Of a DNA stretch of 64,000 nt, positions 30,390 through 39,747 are shown in pieces. Source of the DNA: Sphingobium sp. (GTDB taxonomy: Bacteria > Pseudomonadota > Alphaproteobacteria > Sphingomonadales > Sphingomonadaceae); contig CP136575.1 of assembly GCA_035196065.1 (NCBI GenBank), forward strand, positions 2,334,769 through 2,398,768, written 5' to 3'. Position 1 is the first letter of the stretch. Every line of letters begins with the position of its first letter. The position numbers were made by a program, and so were the translations under genes. Below the pieces are notes generated by a model that worked only from the letters and a program-made list of their open reading frames with translations, was not told the DNA's origin and searched no databases.

Positions 30390-30802
30390 CAGTCCTCCTG
30401 CCCTGGCACCGGCGTGGGCAAAGCTGTCGAGGTGGCGCGCGCATATAGCGTTGTCCAACTTTCGTCCCACAATTCGCCTTCAAGAAATACCGCACGACGT
30501 CCGCGACGGATAACGCGCCCCTTGCCCACAAGCGGCCCGGGCGGGATCAGCTTGAGCAAGGTCATCGCGATTTCAAGGTTGAGTGGAGCCTCTTTGCCTT
30601 TGCTGGCCTGAACATGCGCCCAGCCCATGGCTTCATCAAGAAATCCAGCGACCAAACCACCCTGCACCCCGCCGCGCGGTGTGATGAAGCTATCCGGCGC
30701 AAAGAAACGCATGGTAATTGTCTCGGTGACGGGATCGAAGTCGATAAACTTCGCCCCCATCAGCTCGACATGCGGACCGCCATTTCCCAGAAACTCGCTC
30801 AC
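30389..30802 (-). CDS. PaaI-family hotdog thioesterase
   Basis: A 137-residue single hotdog-fold protein. The core segment [19 protein letters not shown] (about 43-61) corresponds to the PaaI/YbaW active-site helix, with Asp or Glu as catalytic acid; members hydrolyse acyl-CoA thioesters in the cytosol. It overlaps infB by 4 nt (ATGA) and rbfA by 1 nt, so it is embedded in the infB-rbfA pair, which is normally contiguous. Substrate unknown. Confidence 0.85.
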   Translation of the reverse strand: MSEFLGNGGPHVELMGAKFIDFDPVTETITMRFFAPDSFITPRGGVQGGLVAGFLDEAMGWAHVQASKGKEAPLNLEIAMTLLKLIPPGPLVGKGRVIRRGRRAVFLEGELWDESWTTLYARATSTALPTPVPGQED

Positions 30803-33342
30803 AGCGTGCGTTCGCGCTCCTCGACTTCAAAGATTTCGAGCATATCGCCCGCTTTGATGTCGTTCGTATCCTGAAGAACAACGCCGCATTCAAGCCCGGC
30901 GCGCACTTCATCAACATCGTCCTTGAAGCGACGCAGCGAGGCAATGACCGTCTTCGAAACGATAACATCGTCGCGGGTAAGGCGCGTGTGATAGCCCTTG
31001 CGGATATGGCCTTCGAGGACGAGCAGACCTGCTGCTTTGTCCTTCTTCCCTGCGTTGAACACGTCCTGGATCTTCGCGCGGCCAACAACGGTTTCGATGA
31101 TTTCGGGGCCAAGAATGCCGGCCATTTCCTTGGCGACATCTTCGGTAAGGTGATAAATCACGTCGAAATATTTGAACCGCGTCTTTTCGCGCTCCGCAAT
31201 CTCGCGGGCCTTCGCATTGGGACGGACGTTGAAGCCGATGATCGGTGCCTTGGACGCATTGGCCAGGTTCACATCGCTTTCGGTGATTGCACCGACACCC
31301 GACTGCAGCACGCGGACCTTGATCTCATCGGTCGAAATCTTGTGCAGCGCGTTGACGATCGCTTCGACTGACCCCTGCACATCCGCCTTGACGACGACTG
31401 CATATTCCTTGGCGCGATTGGCCGAGAGAGCCGAGAACATATTGTCGACCGAGACCGGTGCCTGCGTGGTCCGCTTCAGCTTTGCCTGTTCCTTGCGGAA
31501 AGCAGCAACTTCGCGGGCGCGGGCTTCGTTTTCAACGACAGTCAGGATCTCGCCAGCACCGGGAACGCCCGAAAGACCAAGGACTTCTACCGGCATGGAC
31601 GGCGTTGCCAGCTTCACCTGCTGACCCTTGTCATTGATCAAGGCACGAACCTTGCCCGACTCTGCGCCGACAACGAAAACATCTCCGGTCTTCAGCGTAC
31701 CGCGACGCACCAGCAAGGTTGCGACCGCGCCGCGTCCCTTGTCGAGCTTCGCTTCGACCACCACCGCTTCAGCGGTACGATCCGGATTGGCTTTCAGTTC
31801 CATCAGCTCTGCCTGCAGCGCAAGCTTTTCAAGCAGATCGTCAAGGCCGGTCTTTTTGAGGGCGGAGATTTCGACATCCTGCACTTCACCGCCCATTTTC
31901 TCGACCACGATTTCATGTTCGAGCAGACGTTCGCGGATGCGCTGCGGGTTAGCACCATCCTTGTCGCACTTGTTGATCGCAACGATCATCGGCACGCCGG
32001 CAGTCTTGGCGTGATTAATCGCCTCGATCGTCTGCGGCATGATGCCGTCATCAGCGGCAACGACCAAGATGATAATGTCTGTGACCATCGCACCGCGTGC
32101 GCGCATTTCGGTAAAGGCCTCGTGGCCCGGCGTGTCGAGGAAAGTGATCAACTCACCGCCCTTTGCCTTCACCTGATAGGCACCGATATGCTGGGTGATG
32201 CCGCCGGCTTCGCCAGCCTGCACCTTCGCCCCGCGCAGCGCATCAAGAAGGCTGGTCTTGCCGTGATCGACATGGCCCATCACGGTCACGACCGGCGGAC
32301 GCGCCTTCAGCGTTTCGGATGCATCAACGTCGTCGTCATGTACGATATCGACGTCAGCGTCGGAAACGCGGGTAATATTGTGGCCAAATTCGGTGACGAG
32401 CAGTTCGGCTGTATCCTGATCGATCGTCTGAGTCAGCGTCACCGGCATGCCCATTTTGAACAGCGACTTCACAAGGTCGCTGCCTTTTTCGGCCATACGG
32501 TTTGCAAGTTCCTGCACAGTTATAGCTTCGGGAACGACAACGTCACGTACCTGTTTGGGCTGCGCATCGCGCTGCATGCCCGACATGTGCGAACGGCGTT
32601 CCTTTTCACGCGCGCGCTTCAGCGCAGCGAGTGAGCGGGCACGTGCACCTTCATCATCGTCAAGCGCACGCGTAACGGTCAGCTTGCCTGACTGGCGGCG
32701 ATTGTCCGCCGCGCGATCGCGGCTCGGCTTGTGCGGTACCTTTTTCGCTTCTTCGCGCTCGCGCTCCACCGGAGCAGGCGGGCGCTTCGGCGATTCCACG
32801 GGTGTAAAGCGGCGCGCCGGCGGCGGCGAAGCCTGCCCGGCTTCGGCGGCGACAGGCTGGTCAGCGGGAGCCGCTTCGACAGGCGCAGCCTCTGGCGCAG
32901 CTTCGGCTGCAACCTTGGGGCCTTCTGCCGCTTCACGGCGATTCTCTTCCGCACGGCGCCGTTCTTCCTCGGCAGCGCGCTGGCGCTCTTCCTGTTCGCG
33001 GCGATTGGCTTCTTCGGTAAGACGCAGACGATCTTCCTCGGCCTCACGCTGCAGGCGCGCAACGCGCTCCTGCGGGGTTTCTCCGCTTGGAACAGGCGAA
33101 CGGGCGGGCGCAGCTGCAGGCGGCGGCGGGGGTGGTGGCGGAGGTGGCGGCGGCGGAGCAGCAACCTCGGCTTCGGGGGTATAGCCCGGCTTGCCGACAA
33201 GCTTCTTGCGCTTCACCTCAACCACAACCTTATTGGTGCGGCCGTGGCTAAAGGTCTGCTTCACTTCACCCGACTCGATCCGGGGTTTGAGACCAAGCGG
33301 CCTGCGACCCAGTGTCGGTTTGTTTTCGTTTTCGTCACTCAT
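30799..33342 (-). CDS. infB: Translation initiation factor IF-2
   Basis: GTPase that brings initiator tRNA to the 30S subunit. The 847-residue protein has IF2-N-like basic residues at the start, a poly-proline run of 13 (residues 63-75), a charged Glu/Arg coiled region (about 90-140), and an Ala/Pro/Glu linker. The GTPase domain follows with G1 GHVDHGKT (356-363), G3 DTPGHEA and G4 NKCDK, then the C-terminal domains binding fMet-tRNA. Part of rimP-nusA-ylxR-infB, 17 nt after ylxR. Confidence 0.97.
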   Translation of the reverse strand: MSDENENKPTLGRRPLGLKPRIESGEVKQTFSHGRTNKVVVEVKRKKLVGKPGYTPEAEVAAPPPPPPPPPPPPPAAAPARSPVPSGETPQERVARLQREAEEDRLRLTEEANRREQEERQRAAEEERRRAEENRREAAEGPKVAAEAAPEAAPVEAAPADQPVAAEAGQASPPPARRFTPVESPKRPPAPVEREREEAKKVPHKPSRDRAADNRRQSGKLTVTRALDDDEGARARSLAALKRAREKERRSHMSGMQRDAQPKQVRDVVVPEAITVQELANRMAEKGSDLVKSLFKMGMPVTLTQTIDQDTAELLVTEFGHNITRVSDADVDIVHDDDVDASETLKARPPVVTVMGHVDHGKTSLLDALRGAKVQAGEAGGITQHIGAYQVKAKGGELITFLDTPGHEAFTEMRARGAMVTDIIILVVAADDGIMPQTIEAINHAKTAGVPMIVAINKCDKDGANPQRIRERLLEHEIVVEKMGGEVQDVEISALKKTGLDDLLEKLALQAELMELKANPDRTAEAVVVEAKLDKGRGAVATLLVRRGTLKTGDVFVVGAESGKVRALINDKGQQVKLATPSMPVEVLGLSGVPGAGEILTVVENEARAREVAAFRKEQAKLKRTTQAPVSVDNMFSALSANRAKEYAVVVKADVQGSVEAIVNALHKISTDEIKVRVLQSGVGAITESDVNLANASKAPIIGFNVRPNAKAREIAEREKTRFKYFDVIYHLTEDVAKEMAGILGPEIIETVVGRAKIQDVFNAGKKDKAAGLLVLEGHIRKGYHTRLTRDDVIVSKTVIASLRRFKDDVDEVRAGLECGVVLQDTNDIKAGDMLEIFEVEERERTL

Positions 33343-33359
33343 GTAAACAGACCTTGCCT

Positions 33360-34076
33360 TTAACTATCCGTATTGCGCGGCGCATTACCTGCACGGACGT
33401 TCGCCGAAGCGACGCCGGGCGCGTTACTGCATCCGATGAAATAAAGCCAGCGGTCGAGATGATGTTTCACCCGTTCCGCCGCACGTTCGTCCGTGATTGC
33501 TACATGCACGGCGTTTCCCCGTCCCAATGCGGCCGAAAGCGCATTACGGTCAACCGGAAGTTTGACCCCGGTCTTGCCGCTGCCTTCTTCGCCAAGGCCG
33601 ACACGCCAGCTTTGATCGCGTTTGCCTCTGCCATCATCGCTTGCGTCTTCCGCATGAAGCAACAATGCCACAGCGCCTGAACGGGCCGCTGCATCAACCT
33701 TTTCAGCGCCGGACACCAGATTGCTGGAACGCGCCTCCAGACCAAGACGATCCATCGTCGCCTTTTCAAGGCCAGACCGGATCCGTTCGGCAAGATCATC
33801 GGGAATAATGATCTGCGAAATCTTGAATGCGCGCTTCAACTGGCCCGAAAGCTTGCCTTTCGTTCCGGCCGCTTCGAGTTCGTCTGCCGGCACACCGATC
33901 CAAGCCCCGCGACCGGGGGCCTTGCCGTGAATATCCGGCATGATCTGGCCATCAGGACCAAGCGCAAGCCGAACGAGCAGGTGCTGTGGCACCCGCTCCC
34001 CCGACAATATGCACTTCCTTACAGGAGCGTGAGGGTCCTCATTGGGAGGTTTCCGCGGCAATGGCGTCCTCCCCAT
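33360..34076 (-). CDS. ylxR: YlxR/DUF448 RNA-binding protein with L7Ae-like domain
   Basis: A 238-residue protein. The N-terminal YlxR (DUF448) domain shows APVRKCILSGERVPQ and GRGAWIG motifs (about 14-60). The C-terminal part (about 90-190) resembles the ribosomal L7Ae/L30e fold, a fusion common in alphaproteobacteria. It is assumed to bind RNA. The start is not certain: ATG 34076 lies inside the 3' end of nusA (38-nt overlap), with ATGs at 34091 and 34094 as alternatives; translation is probably coupled to nusA. Situated between nusA and infB, its classical place. Confidence 0.85.
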   Translation of the reverse strand: MGRTPLPRKPPNEDPHAPVRKCILSGERVPQHLLVRLALGPDGQIMPDIHGKAPGRGAWIGVPADELEAAGTKGKLSGQLKRAFKISQIIIPDDLAERIRSGLEKATMDRLGLEARSSNLVSGAEKVDAAARSGAVALLLHAEDASDDGRGKRDQSWRVGLGEEGSGKTGVKLPVDRNALSAALGRGNAVHVAITDERAAERVKHHLDRWLYFIGCSNAPGVASANVRAGNAPRNTDS

Positions 34077-35661
34077 TGGCTTCGGGCTCATCATCGAACC
34101 AGTGCGCACGCGCGGCCATGATGATTTCATTGCCCTGTTCTTCGCTCAGCCCAAAGCTGGCGAGGATACCCGGCTTTTCATCGCCACGGTTGCTACGACG
34201 GTTATTGTCGCTGCGGCGTTGCTCGGTACGACCTTTCTGGACCAATTCGTCGGTCGCGAGATCGGCAAGGTCATCCAGCGTCTTGATGCCGGCCTTACCG
34301 AGCGTGACCAGCATGGCTTCGGTCAGATGCGGCAGTTCACCCAGTGCATCTTCAACACCCAATTCGCGACGTGTGGTGCGTGCGGCCTCTTCCTTGCGAT
34401 CCAGCGCTTCGATCGCGCGGTTCTGCAACTCTTCGGCGAGCTCTTCGTCAAACCCTTCGATGCCGGCGATTTCATCGACGGCAACATAGGCGACTTCCTC
34501 AAGCTCGCTAAAGCCTTCTGCCACCAGCAACTGGGCCAGTGTTTCATCGACGTCGAGTTCCTGCTGGAACATTTCGGACCGCTCGACAAATTCCTTCTGG
34601 CGCTTCTCGCTCGATTCAGCCTCGGTCATGATGTCGATCGCGCGGCCGGTAAGCTGGCTGGCGAGACGGACATTCTGGCCGCGGCGGCCAATTGCAAGGC
34701 TCAACTGGTCATCAGGAACGACAACCTCGATACGACCTTCTTCCTCATCGATGACCACGCGGCTGACGGTTGCCGGCTGCAAGGCGTTGACGATGAAGGT
34801 CGCGGCATCATCCGACCAAGGAATGATGTCGATTTTTTCGCCCTGCATTTCCTGAACGACGGCCTGCACGCGGCTACCCTTCATACCAACGCAGGCACCG
34901 ACCGGATCGATCGAGCTATCATAGCTGATCACGCCGATCTTGGCGCGGCTGCCCGGATCGCGGGCTGCGGCCTTAATTTCGATGATGCCGTCGTAAATTT
35001 CAGGCACTTCCTGCGCGAACAGCTTTTTCATGAAATCGGGATGTGCGCGGCTGAGAAGGATTTGCGGACCGCGATTTTCGCGGACAACCTTCAGGATCAG
35101 CGCACGAACGCGATCGCCATTACGAACGACTTCGCGTGGAATCTGCTGGTCGCGGCGGATCACACCTTCGGCGCGGCCCAGATCGACAACAACATGGCCG
35201 AACTCCACCGATTTTACGACGCCGGTAATGACTTCGCCAGCACGGTCCTTGAATTCTTCATATTGGCGCTCGCGCTCTGCATCGCGAACCTTCTGGAAGA
35301 TGACCTGCTTGGCGGACTGCGCATCGATACGACCGAGATCAACCGGCGGCAAAGGATCGACGATAAAGTCGCCAACCGCAGCACCTTTTTGCAGCTTTTC
35401 AGCCTGTTTCAGATCGACCTGCTTGAAATAGTCATCGACTTCTTCGACGACTTCGACGACGCGCCACAGACGCAGATCACCGGTCTGGGTATCCAGCTTG
35501 GCGCGAATATCATTTTCGGCACCGTAACGGGCGCGAGCCGCGCGCTGGATCGCTTCTTCAAGCGCTTCAACGACGATCGCCTTGTCGATCATCTTCTCGC
35601 TGGCCACGGCATTGGCAATCGCCAGCAGTTCAGCCTTATTTGCAGCTATGGGTGTCGCCAT
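34039..35661 (-). CDS. nusA: Transcription termination/antitermination protein NusA
   Basis: RNA polymerase-associated factor acting in pausing, termination and antitermination. The 540-residue protein has the N-terminal polymerase-binding domain, S1 (about 140-200), two KH domains (VGACVGMKGSRVQAV and LAIGRRGQNVRLA blocks) and alphaproteobacterial-type C-terminal acidic repeats. The start is ATG 35661 (MATPIAANKAELLAIANAVA); the frame extends upstream to 35745, inside rimP. It follows rimP at 4 nt and overlaps ylxR. Confidence 0.97.
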   Translation of the reverse strand: MATPIAANKAELLAIANAVASEKMIDKAIVVEALEEAIQRAARARYGAENDIRAKLDTQTGDLRLWRVVEVVEEVDDYFKQVDLKQAEKLQKGAAVGDFIVDPLPPVDLGRIDAQSAKQVIFQKVRDAERERQYEEFKDRAGEVITGVVKSVEFGHVVVDLGRAEGVIRRDQQIPREVVRNGDRVRALILKVVRENRGPQILLSRAHPDFMKKLFAQEVPEIYDGIIEIKAAARDPGSRAKIGVISYDSSIDPVGACVGMKGSRVQAVVQEMQGEKIDIIPWSDDAATFIVNALQPATVSRVVIDEEEGRIEVVVPDDQLSLAIGRRGQNVRLASQLTGRAIDIMTEAESSEKRQKEFVERSEMFQQELDVDETLAQLLVAEGFSELEEVAYVAVDEIAGIEGFDEELAEELQNRAIEALDRKEEAARTTRRELGVEDALGELPHLTEAMLVTLGKAGIKTLDDLADLATDELVQKGRTEQRRSDNNRRSNRGDEKPGILASFGLSEEQGNEIIMAARAHWFDDEPEANGEDAIAAETSQ

Positions 35662-35665
35662 CGCT

Positions 35666-36202
35666 TTAGTCTTCCTGTTCCTGTTCGGTGGTTTCGTCGT
35701 CAATTTCGTCTGCGCCGCCGATATCGATCGGGGCAGTCGACGCAATCAGCCGGTCTGTCAAGACCAGCTTGGCGGATTCAATCTGGGTGAAGGCAATCTG
35801 ATGTCGGCCGCCATCATCAATCAACACGGTATCGCCTTCGACGCCGATCAAATCGCCGCGAAAGCGTTTGCGTCCGTCGGAAAGCTCGGCAAGCTCGATC
35901 CGGGCTTCATGCCCTGCCCAGTCGGCAAAATCCTTCAGGCGGGTCAGCGGCCGGTCGATGCCGGGGGAGCTTACCTCAAGGCGATAGGCCTCTTCGATCG
36001 GGTCAAGCTCGTCAAACTTGTCGGAAATGCGGTGTGACAATGCCGCGCAATCATCAATATTCAGCTGCCGCGTTTCGGGGCGCTCTGCCATGATCTGCAA
36101 TGTCGGTTCGTCACCCTTGATCCAGGCAACGCGCACCAGATCAAAACCCAGCGCCTTGGCTTCGGGTTCAATCAGGGTGCTCAACTGTTCAAGATCAGGC
36201 AT
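35666..36202 (-). CDS. rimP: Ribosome maturation factor RimP
   Basis: A 178-residue factor for 30S assembly. N-terminal block LIEPEAKALGFDLVRVAW and EEAYRLEVSSPGIDRPL are family hallmarks; the C-terminal SH3-like domain (FRGDLIGVEGDTVLI) is followed by an acidic tail (DEIDDETTEQEQED). First gene of the rimP-nusA-ylxR-infB operon. A TATAAT on the minus strand (36219-36214) is only 12 nt from the ATG, so a near-leaderless transcript is conceivable; more likely the promoter lies farther upstream. Confidence 0.95.
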   Translation of the reverse strand: MPDLEQLSTLIEPEAKALGFDLVRVAWIKGDEPTLQIMAERPETRQLNIDDCAALSHRISDKFDELDPIEEAYRLEVSSPGIDRPLTRLKDFADWAGHEARIELAELSDGRKRFRGDLIGVEGDTVLIDDGGRHQIAFTQIESAKLVLTDRLIASTAPIDIGGADEIDDETTEQEQED

Positions 36203-36242
36203 GTCGTTCCAGAATTATATGCAACAAATGAAATGGCGGAGA

Positions 36243-36262
36243 GCGCCGGCCCCTTTCGGCGC
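36243..36262 (-). promoter_or_regulatory. Hairpin in the rimP upstream region
   Basis: GCGCCG (36243-36248) and CGGCGC (36257-36262) can pair around an 8-nt loop, about 40-60 nt upstream of rimP. No T tract follows. It may be a leader structure of the rimP-nusA-infB operon. No metY-type initiator tRNA, often found here in enterics, is present in the 195-nt spacer. Confidence 0.3.
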
Positions 36263-36397
36263 CAGCCCCTTCAGTGTCTAACAATGTCGGGATAAAGCCC
36301 AACTAGGCGCATGATCGACAAAATGCAAGGGGGAGTTGCGACGGCGATAGTCGATACCCATTTTCCTGTTCAGGATGTTTCCAAGGAGAGTTTGTCA

Positions 36398-37537
36398 ATG
36401 AACCGCATCACCCTTCTCGCGGCTTCGGCCCTGTTCGCAGCGGCATGCAGCCCGGCGCCTGTCAACGCGATCGAAAAATCGTCGGACTTACCGTTTGATG
36501 TCAGCGTACAAGCCGATTTCGATGAGCCCTGGGCGATGACATTCGTTCCGGGCACGGCCTATGCACTAATCACCGAGAAAAAAGGCAAGCTGCTTCTTTG
36601 GCAACCCGATGGCCTGATCGCCGAAGTCGGCGGGGTCCCCGCGGTTGATTATGGCGGCCAGGGCGGGCTTGGCGACATCATCCTCGCCCCGGATTATGCA
36701 AAGACCGGTCATGTCTATCTGAGCTGGGTAGAGGCTGGTGAAAATGACACGCGCGGTGCCGTAGTCGGCATGGCCAAGCTTGACGTAAAGAGCGATAAAC
36801 CCGCGCTGTCAGACCTGAAAATCATCTGGAAACAAAATCCGAAGGTCACCGGCCGCGGCCATTATGGCCATCGCCTCGCCTTTTCGCCCGACGGCAAATA
36901 TCTTTTTATCGCATCGGGTGAGCGTCAGAAATTCGATCCGGCGCAGGATATGAACGGCAATCTGGGCAAGGTGCTGCGACTCTACCCCGATGGGTCGGTT
37001 CCGAAAGACAATCCCTTTTACGATGCCGCAAATCCAGTGAAGTCCGAAATTTGGTCATTGGGTCATCGCAACCCGTTGGGTCTTGCATTTGATAACAAGG
37101 GTCAGCTCTGGAACCAAGAAATGGGCCCGGCGCATGGCGACGAACTGAACCTTGTTAAAAAAGGCGCAAATTACGGTTATCCGAAGGTCTCCAATGGCGA
37201 CCATTATGACGGCAAGATCATCCCCGACCATGCGCCGGGTGACGGCTTTGAAGCGCCTGCGGTTTATTGGAACCCTGCCATCTCGCCCGCGGGACTGATG
37301 TTCTATGACGGCAAACTGTTCCCGGCGTGGAAGAATTCGATGTTCATCGGCGGGCTCAGCGCTAAATCTCTGGTGCGCGTGCAGATCAAGGGCAACAAGG
37401 CCGAAAAAGCCGACGAATGGGACATGGGCGCACGCATCCGTGAAATCGAACAAGGCCCAGACGGTGCCGTCTGGATATTGGAAGACGGCATTCGCGGGTC
37501 GCAGGGGCGCCTGTTGAAACTGACGCCAAAGAAATAA
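36398..37537 (+). CDS. PQQ-dependent sugar dehydrogenase (GSDH family) lipoprotein
   Basis: A 379-residue member of the glucose/sorbosone dehydrogenase family (six-bladed propeller), probably oxidising aldose sugars with PQQ. The signal ends in a lipobox AAAC (Cys17), so it should be anchored in the envelope. Propeller motifs GHYGHRLAFSPDGKY, LGHRNPLGLAF and EMGPAHGDELN contain the conserved histidines of the active site and cofactor region. The start is ATG 36398 with AAGGAG upstream; upstream frame extension discarded. No pqq biosynthesis genes are in the window, so the cofactor must be made elsewhere or imported. Confidence 0.88.
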   Translation: MNRITLLAASALFAAACSPAPVNAIEKSSDLPFDVSVQADFDEPWAMTFVPGTAYALITEKKGKLLLWQPDGLIAEVGGVPAVDYGGQGGLGDIILAPDYAKTGHVYLSWVEAGENDTRGAVVGMAKLDVKSDKPALSDLKIIWKQNPKVTGRGHYGHRLAFSPDGKYLFIASGERQKFDPAQDMNGNLGKVLRLYPDGSVPKDNPFYDAANPVKSEIWSLGHRNPLGLAFDNKGQLWNQEMGPAHGDELNLVKKGANYGYPKVSNGDHYDGKIIPDHAPGDGFEAPAVYWNPAISPAGLMFYDGKLFPAWKNSMFIGGLSAKSLVRVQIKGNKAEKADEWDMGARIREIEQGPDGAVWILEDGIRGSQGRLLKLTPKK

Positions 37538-37549
37538 GGCACAGCGGGG

Positions 37550-38437
37550 TCAGCCGGCGGGGTTCGTCCCCGCCATATCCGCAAGGAAGCTGCGCACCCG
37601 CTTTGCGTTCACGCCAAGATCGCTGACGCCGACACGGCTGATGGAACGCATGTCGACAATGCTGCCACTGCCATCTTCGGTCGGACGGATGCGGACAACG
37701 ACGTCATCCTTGAAACGGAAAAAGCGGGTGGTGTCGGTGGCTTCAAGCCGGCCCTCGACCGGATCAGCGACCGCGATTGACCAGCCGCGCAGCTGAGCGA
37801 GCCGTTCGGCCTTGGCCACAGCCTCTGCCAAGGGCATGGCGATACGGACCGAACGGATATCGCCATATGCTTTGGCATGGATCGCGGCCCAGCGCTGCAA
37901 CGGGTTCATGCCGCGCATTTCGGGATCCTCTGCGCCCGGTATCTGGTCGAGATAATCTGCTCGCAATGCCAGCGCCTTGAACTGCGGCGGATCGGCAAGG
38001 TCAGTGGAAATGTCATGGATCGCCGGCACGGTGCGGGCGGTATAGGCAAAGCTCAACAGCCAAAGCGCGAGCGCGCCGCCCAGCGCCATTCCGATCCAGC
38101 GTATCGGACGGGGTGAAACCCGGCCCTTGCGCCGCGCCCACCAGCCTATACCAACGCCAATCAGCAAGGCGGCGATCGCCACACCAAAGGCGGCCATCAA
38201 CAACAGAAAACCAAAGCGGAATTCCCAAAGCCCCCAACCGGAACCGAGGCCAGCCAGAAGCGCCAAAAGGATCGATCCAGCGCCGAGAACAAAGACGGTA
38301 ATGCCGCCCCAATTTCTGCCTTTCATTGGCGAAGTTGCCGCCTTGTCAGGGGCTGCGGTATCCGCCGCAGACTGTGCAGGCGCCGCCTGTGCTTGGCTCG
38401 CTGGTGATGCGACGTCCGGCCTGTCTTCGCTTTGCAT
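37550..38437 (-). CDS. DUF1499-family membrane protein
   Basis: A 295-residue protein with an Ala/Pro/Gln-rich cytoplasmic N-terminus (residues 1-40), three transmembrane helices (about 45-65, 73-96 and 111-131), and a C-terminal DUF1499 domain (VEGRLEATDTTRFFRFKDDVVVRI). The DUF has no known activity. Single gene, convergent with the sugar dehydrogenase (12 nt between stops). Confidence 0.85.
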   Translation of the reverse strand: MQSEDRPDVASPASQAQAAPAQSAADTAAPDKAATSPMKGRNWGGITVFVLGAGSILLALLAGLGSGWGLWEFRFGFLLLMAAFGVAIAALLIGVGIGWWARRKGRVSPRPIRWIGMALGGALALWLLSFAYTARTVPAIHDISTDLADPPQFKALALRADYLDQIPGAEDPEMRGMNPLQRWAAIHAKAYGDIRSVRIAMPLAEAVAKAERLAQLRGWSIAVADPVEGRLEATDTTRFFRFKDDVVVRIRPTEDGSGSIVDMRSISRVGVSDLGVNAKRVRSFLADMAGTNPAG

Positions 38438-38520
38438 GTCTTTTTCTCCGCCCTGGGTGTTAAGACGAATTTAGCCCAAGCCCACGAAAAACCAAACGAA
38501 TTCGCATCGCACGGAGTTCC

Positions 38521-38685
38521 TTGGCTAAGGCGCAAAAATCATGGACAAAGCCTGCCTCCACTGACAAGGCCGACGGCATGTCCGATGTAAATAGCCCCCG
38601 CGCCCGCACCTTTTCGGCCCTTTCGCGCTTTGGCGCGCATCTCTGCCGTCGGGCGCTGGGCATTGTCCCGGCACTGCACGCATAG
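38521..38685 (+). CDS. Possible small ORF (54 aa) upstream of the GNAT gene
   Basis: TTG at 38521 is preceded by GGAG at a spacing of 4-5 nt, and the frame stays open for 54 codons to a TAG at 38683-38685, 8 nt before the GNAT start. The product is basic with no recognised family. The 256-nt spacer otherwise holds nothing recognisable. It may be a chance ORF in GC-rich sequence or a small leader protein. Confidence 0.25.
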   Translation: MAKAQKSWTKPASTDKADGMSDVNSPRARTFSALSRFGAHLCRRALGIVPALHA

Positions 38686-38693
38686 GCCCGTTG

Positions 38694-39191
38694 ATGGCGT
38701 TCAAAACCCTGCCGCTTTCTGCCGTACCCGCGCCTGCGATAGAGCATCTGCTTGACCTTGCGTTCGGGGATGACCGGAAATCGCGCACCGCCTATCTGTT
38801 GCGAACGCGCGGCAGGATCATGCCCTCGCTGTCATGGGCGGTCATGGATGGCGAGGACATCATCGGTGCGATCCAGTGCTGGCCGGTGCGCATCGGCGCA
38901 TCGCGCCTGGTGCTGGTTGGCCCGGTCGCCGTGCGTCCCGACCATCAAGGTGCAGGTATCGGCCATCAGTTGATGCATCTGATGCTGGATCAGTCTCGCA
39001 ATCTCGACAATCCTGCGATGGTGATGATTGGCGACCTGGAATATTATAAGCGCTTTGGCTTCTCGGCGGACGCGACGGCAGGATGGACCCTGCCCGGCCC
39101 ATGGGATCCGCATCGCCTGCTTGCCCGCAACACCGAAAATGCGGGGCTGCCGATCGATGGAATGATAGAGGAGGATTGCGATGCCCTATGA
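38694..39191 (+). CDS. GNAT-family N-acetyltransferase
   Basis: A 165-residue acetyltransferase with the acetyl-CoA-binding region VGPVAVRPDHQGAGIGHQLM (motif A, R-x-x-Q-G-x-G) at about residues 76-95 and the YYKRFGFSADA segment toward the C-terminus. This resembles the YhbS-type subgroup. Substrate unknown. The start is ATG 38694 (TTG one codon earlier). The last 11 nt overlap the DUF1285 gene, starting a four-gene run of overlapping genes. Confidence 0.87.
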   Translation: MAFKTLPLSAVPAPAIEHLLDLAFGDDRKSRTAYLLRTRGRIMPSLSWAVMDGEDIIGAIQCWPVRIGASRLVLVGPVAVRPDHQGAGIGHQLMHLMLDQSRNLDNPAMVMIGDLEYYKRFGFSADATAGWTLPGPWDPHRLLARNTENAGLPIDGMIEEDCDAL

Positions 39192-39747
39192 CGCACCCCC
39201 CGATATCGGGCAATTAAGCCTTGCCCAGATCGCGGAGCTTGTCGCCGCACGCAAATTGCCGCCTGTTGACCGGTGGGCCCCAGAAAAGACCGGCGACAGC
39301 GAAATGTACATCGCCGCTGACGGCCGCTGGTATCATCAAGGTGGCGAAATCCGTCGACCGGCAATGGTGCGCGCCTTTTCAAGCCTTTTGAAGCGCGAGG
39401 CAGATGGCGGATACTGGCTCGTCACCCCGCAGGAAAAACTGCACATAAAGGTCGAAGATGTGCCCTTCATCGCGGTCGAGGCGACAAGCGAAGGCAAGGG
39501 CGAAGACGCGCGCATCGCTTTTCGCCTGAACAGCGATGATCTTGTTTTTGCGGGCCCCGATCACGGGATCGAGATGCGCCTGTTTGAAGGCACCGATGTG
39601 CCCTATTTGCATGTGCGCGGCGGCCTGTGGGCGCGTGCATCACGCCCGCTTTATTATGAAATGGTCGAACGCGCGCTTTCCGAAAGCCCGGATCATCCGG
39701 GCGTGTGGAGCGGAGGCATTTTCTATCCACTGGTGCCTGCCGCATGA
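39181..39747 (+). CDS. DUF1285-family protein
   Basis: A 188-residue cytosolic protein of the DUF1285 family, recognised by DRWAPE, DGRWYHQGGEIRRPAMVRAFSSLLKRE and YWLVTPQEKLHIKVEDVPF blocks. Structures of relatives show a two-domain fold without known function; gene neighbourhood with CoA pyrophosphatase and CCA transferase is conserved in many alphaproteobacteria. Overlaps the GNAT gene (11 nt) upstream and the NUDIX gene (ATGA) downstream. Confidence 0.9.
   Translation: MPYDAPPDIGQLSLAQIAELVAARKLPPVDRWAPEKTGDSEMYIAADGRWYHQGGEIRRPAMVRAFSSLLKREADGGYWLVTPQEKLHIKVEDVPFIAVEATSEGKGEDARIAFRLNSDDLVFAGPDHGIEMRLFEGTDVPYLHVRGGLWARASRPLYYEMVERALSESPDHPGVWSGGIFYPLVPAA

Noticed and set aside
36203-36397. 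Initiator tRNA gene upstream of rimP as in enteric metY operons
   Set aside because: The spacer has a hairpin only; no tRNA-like arms are visible.
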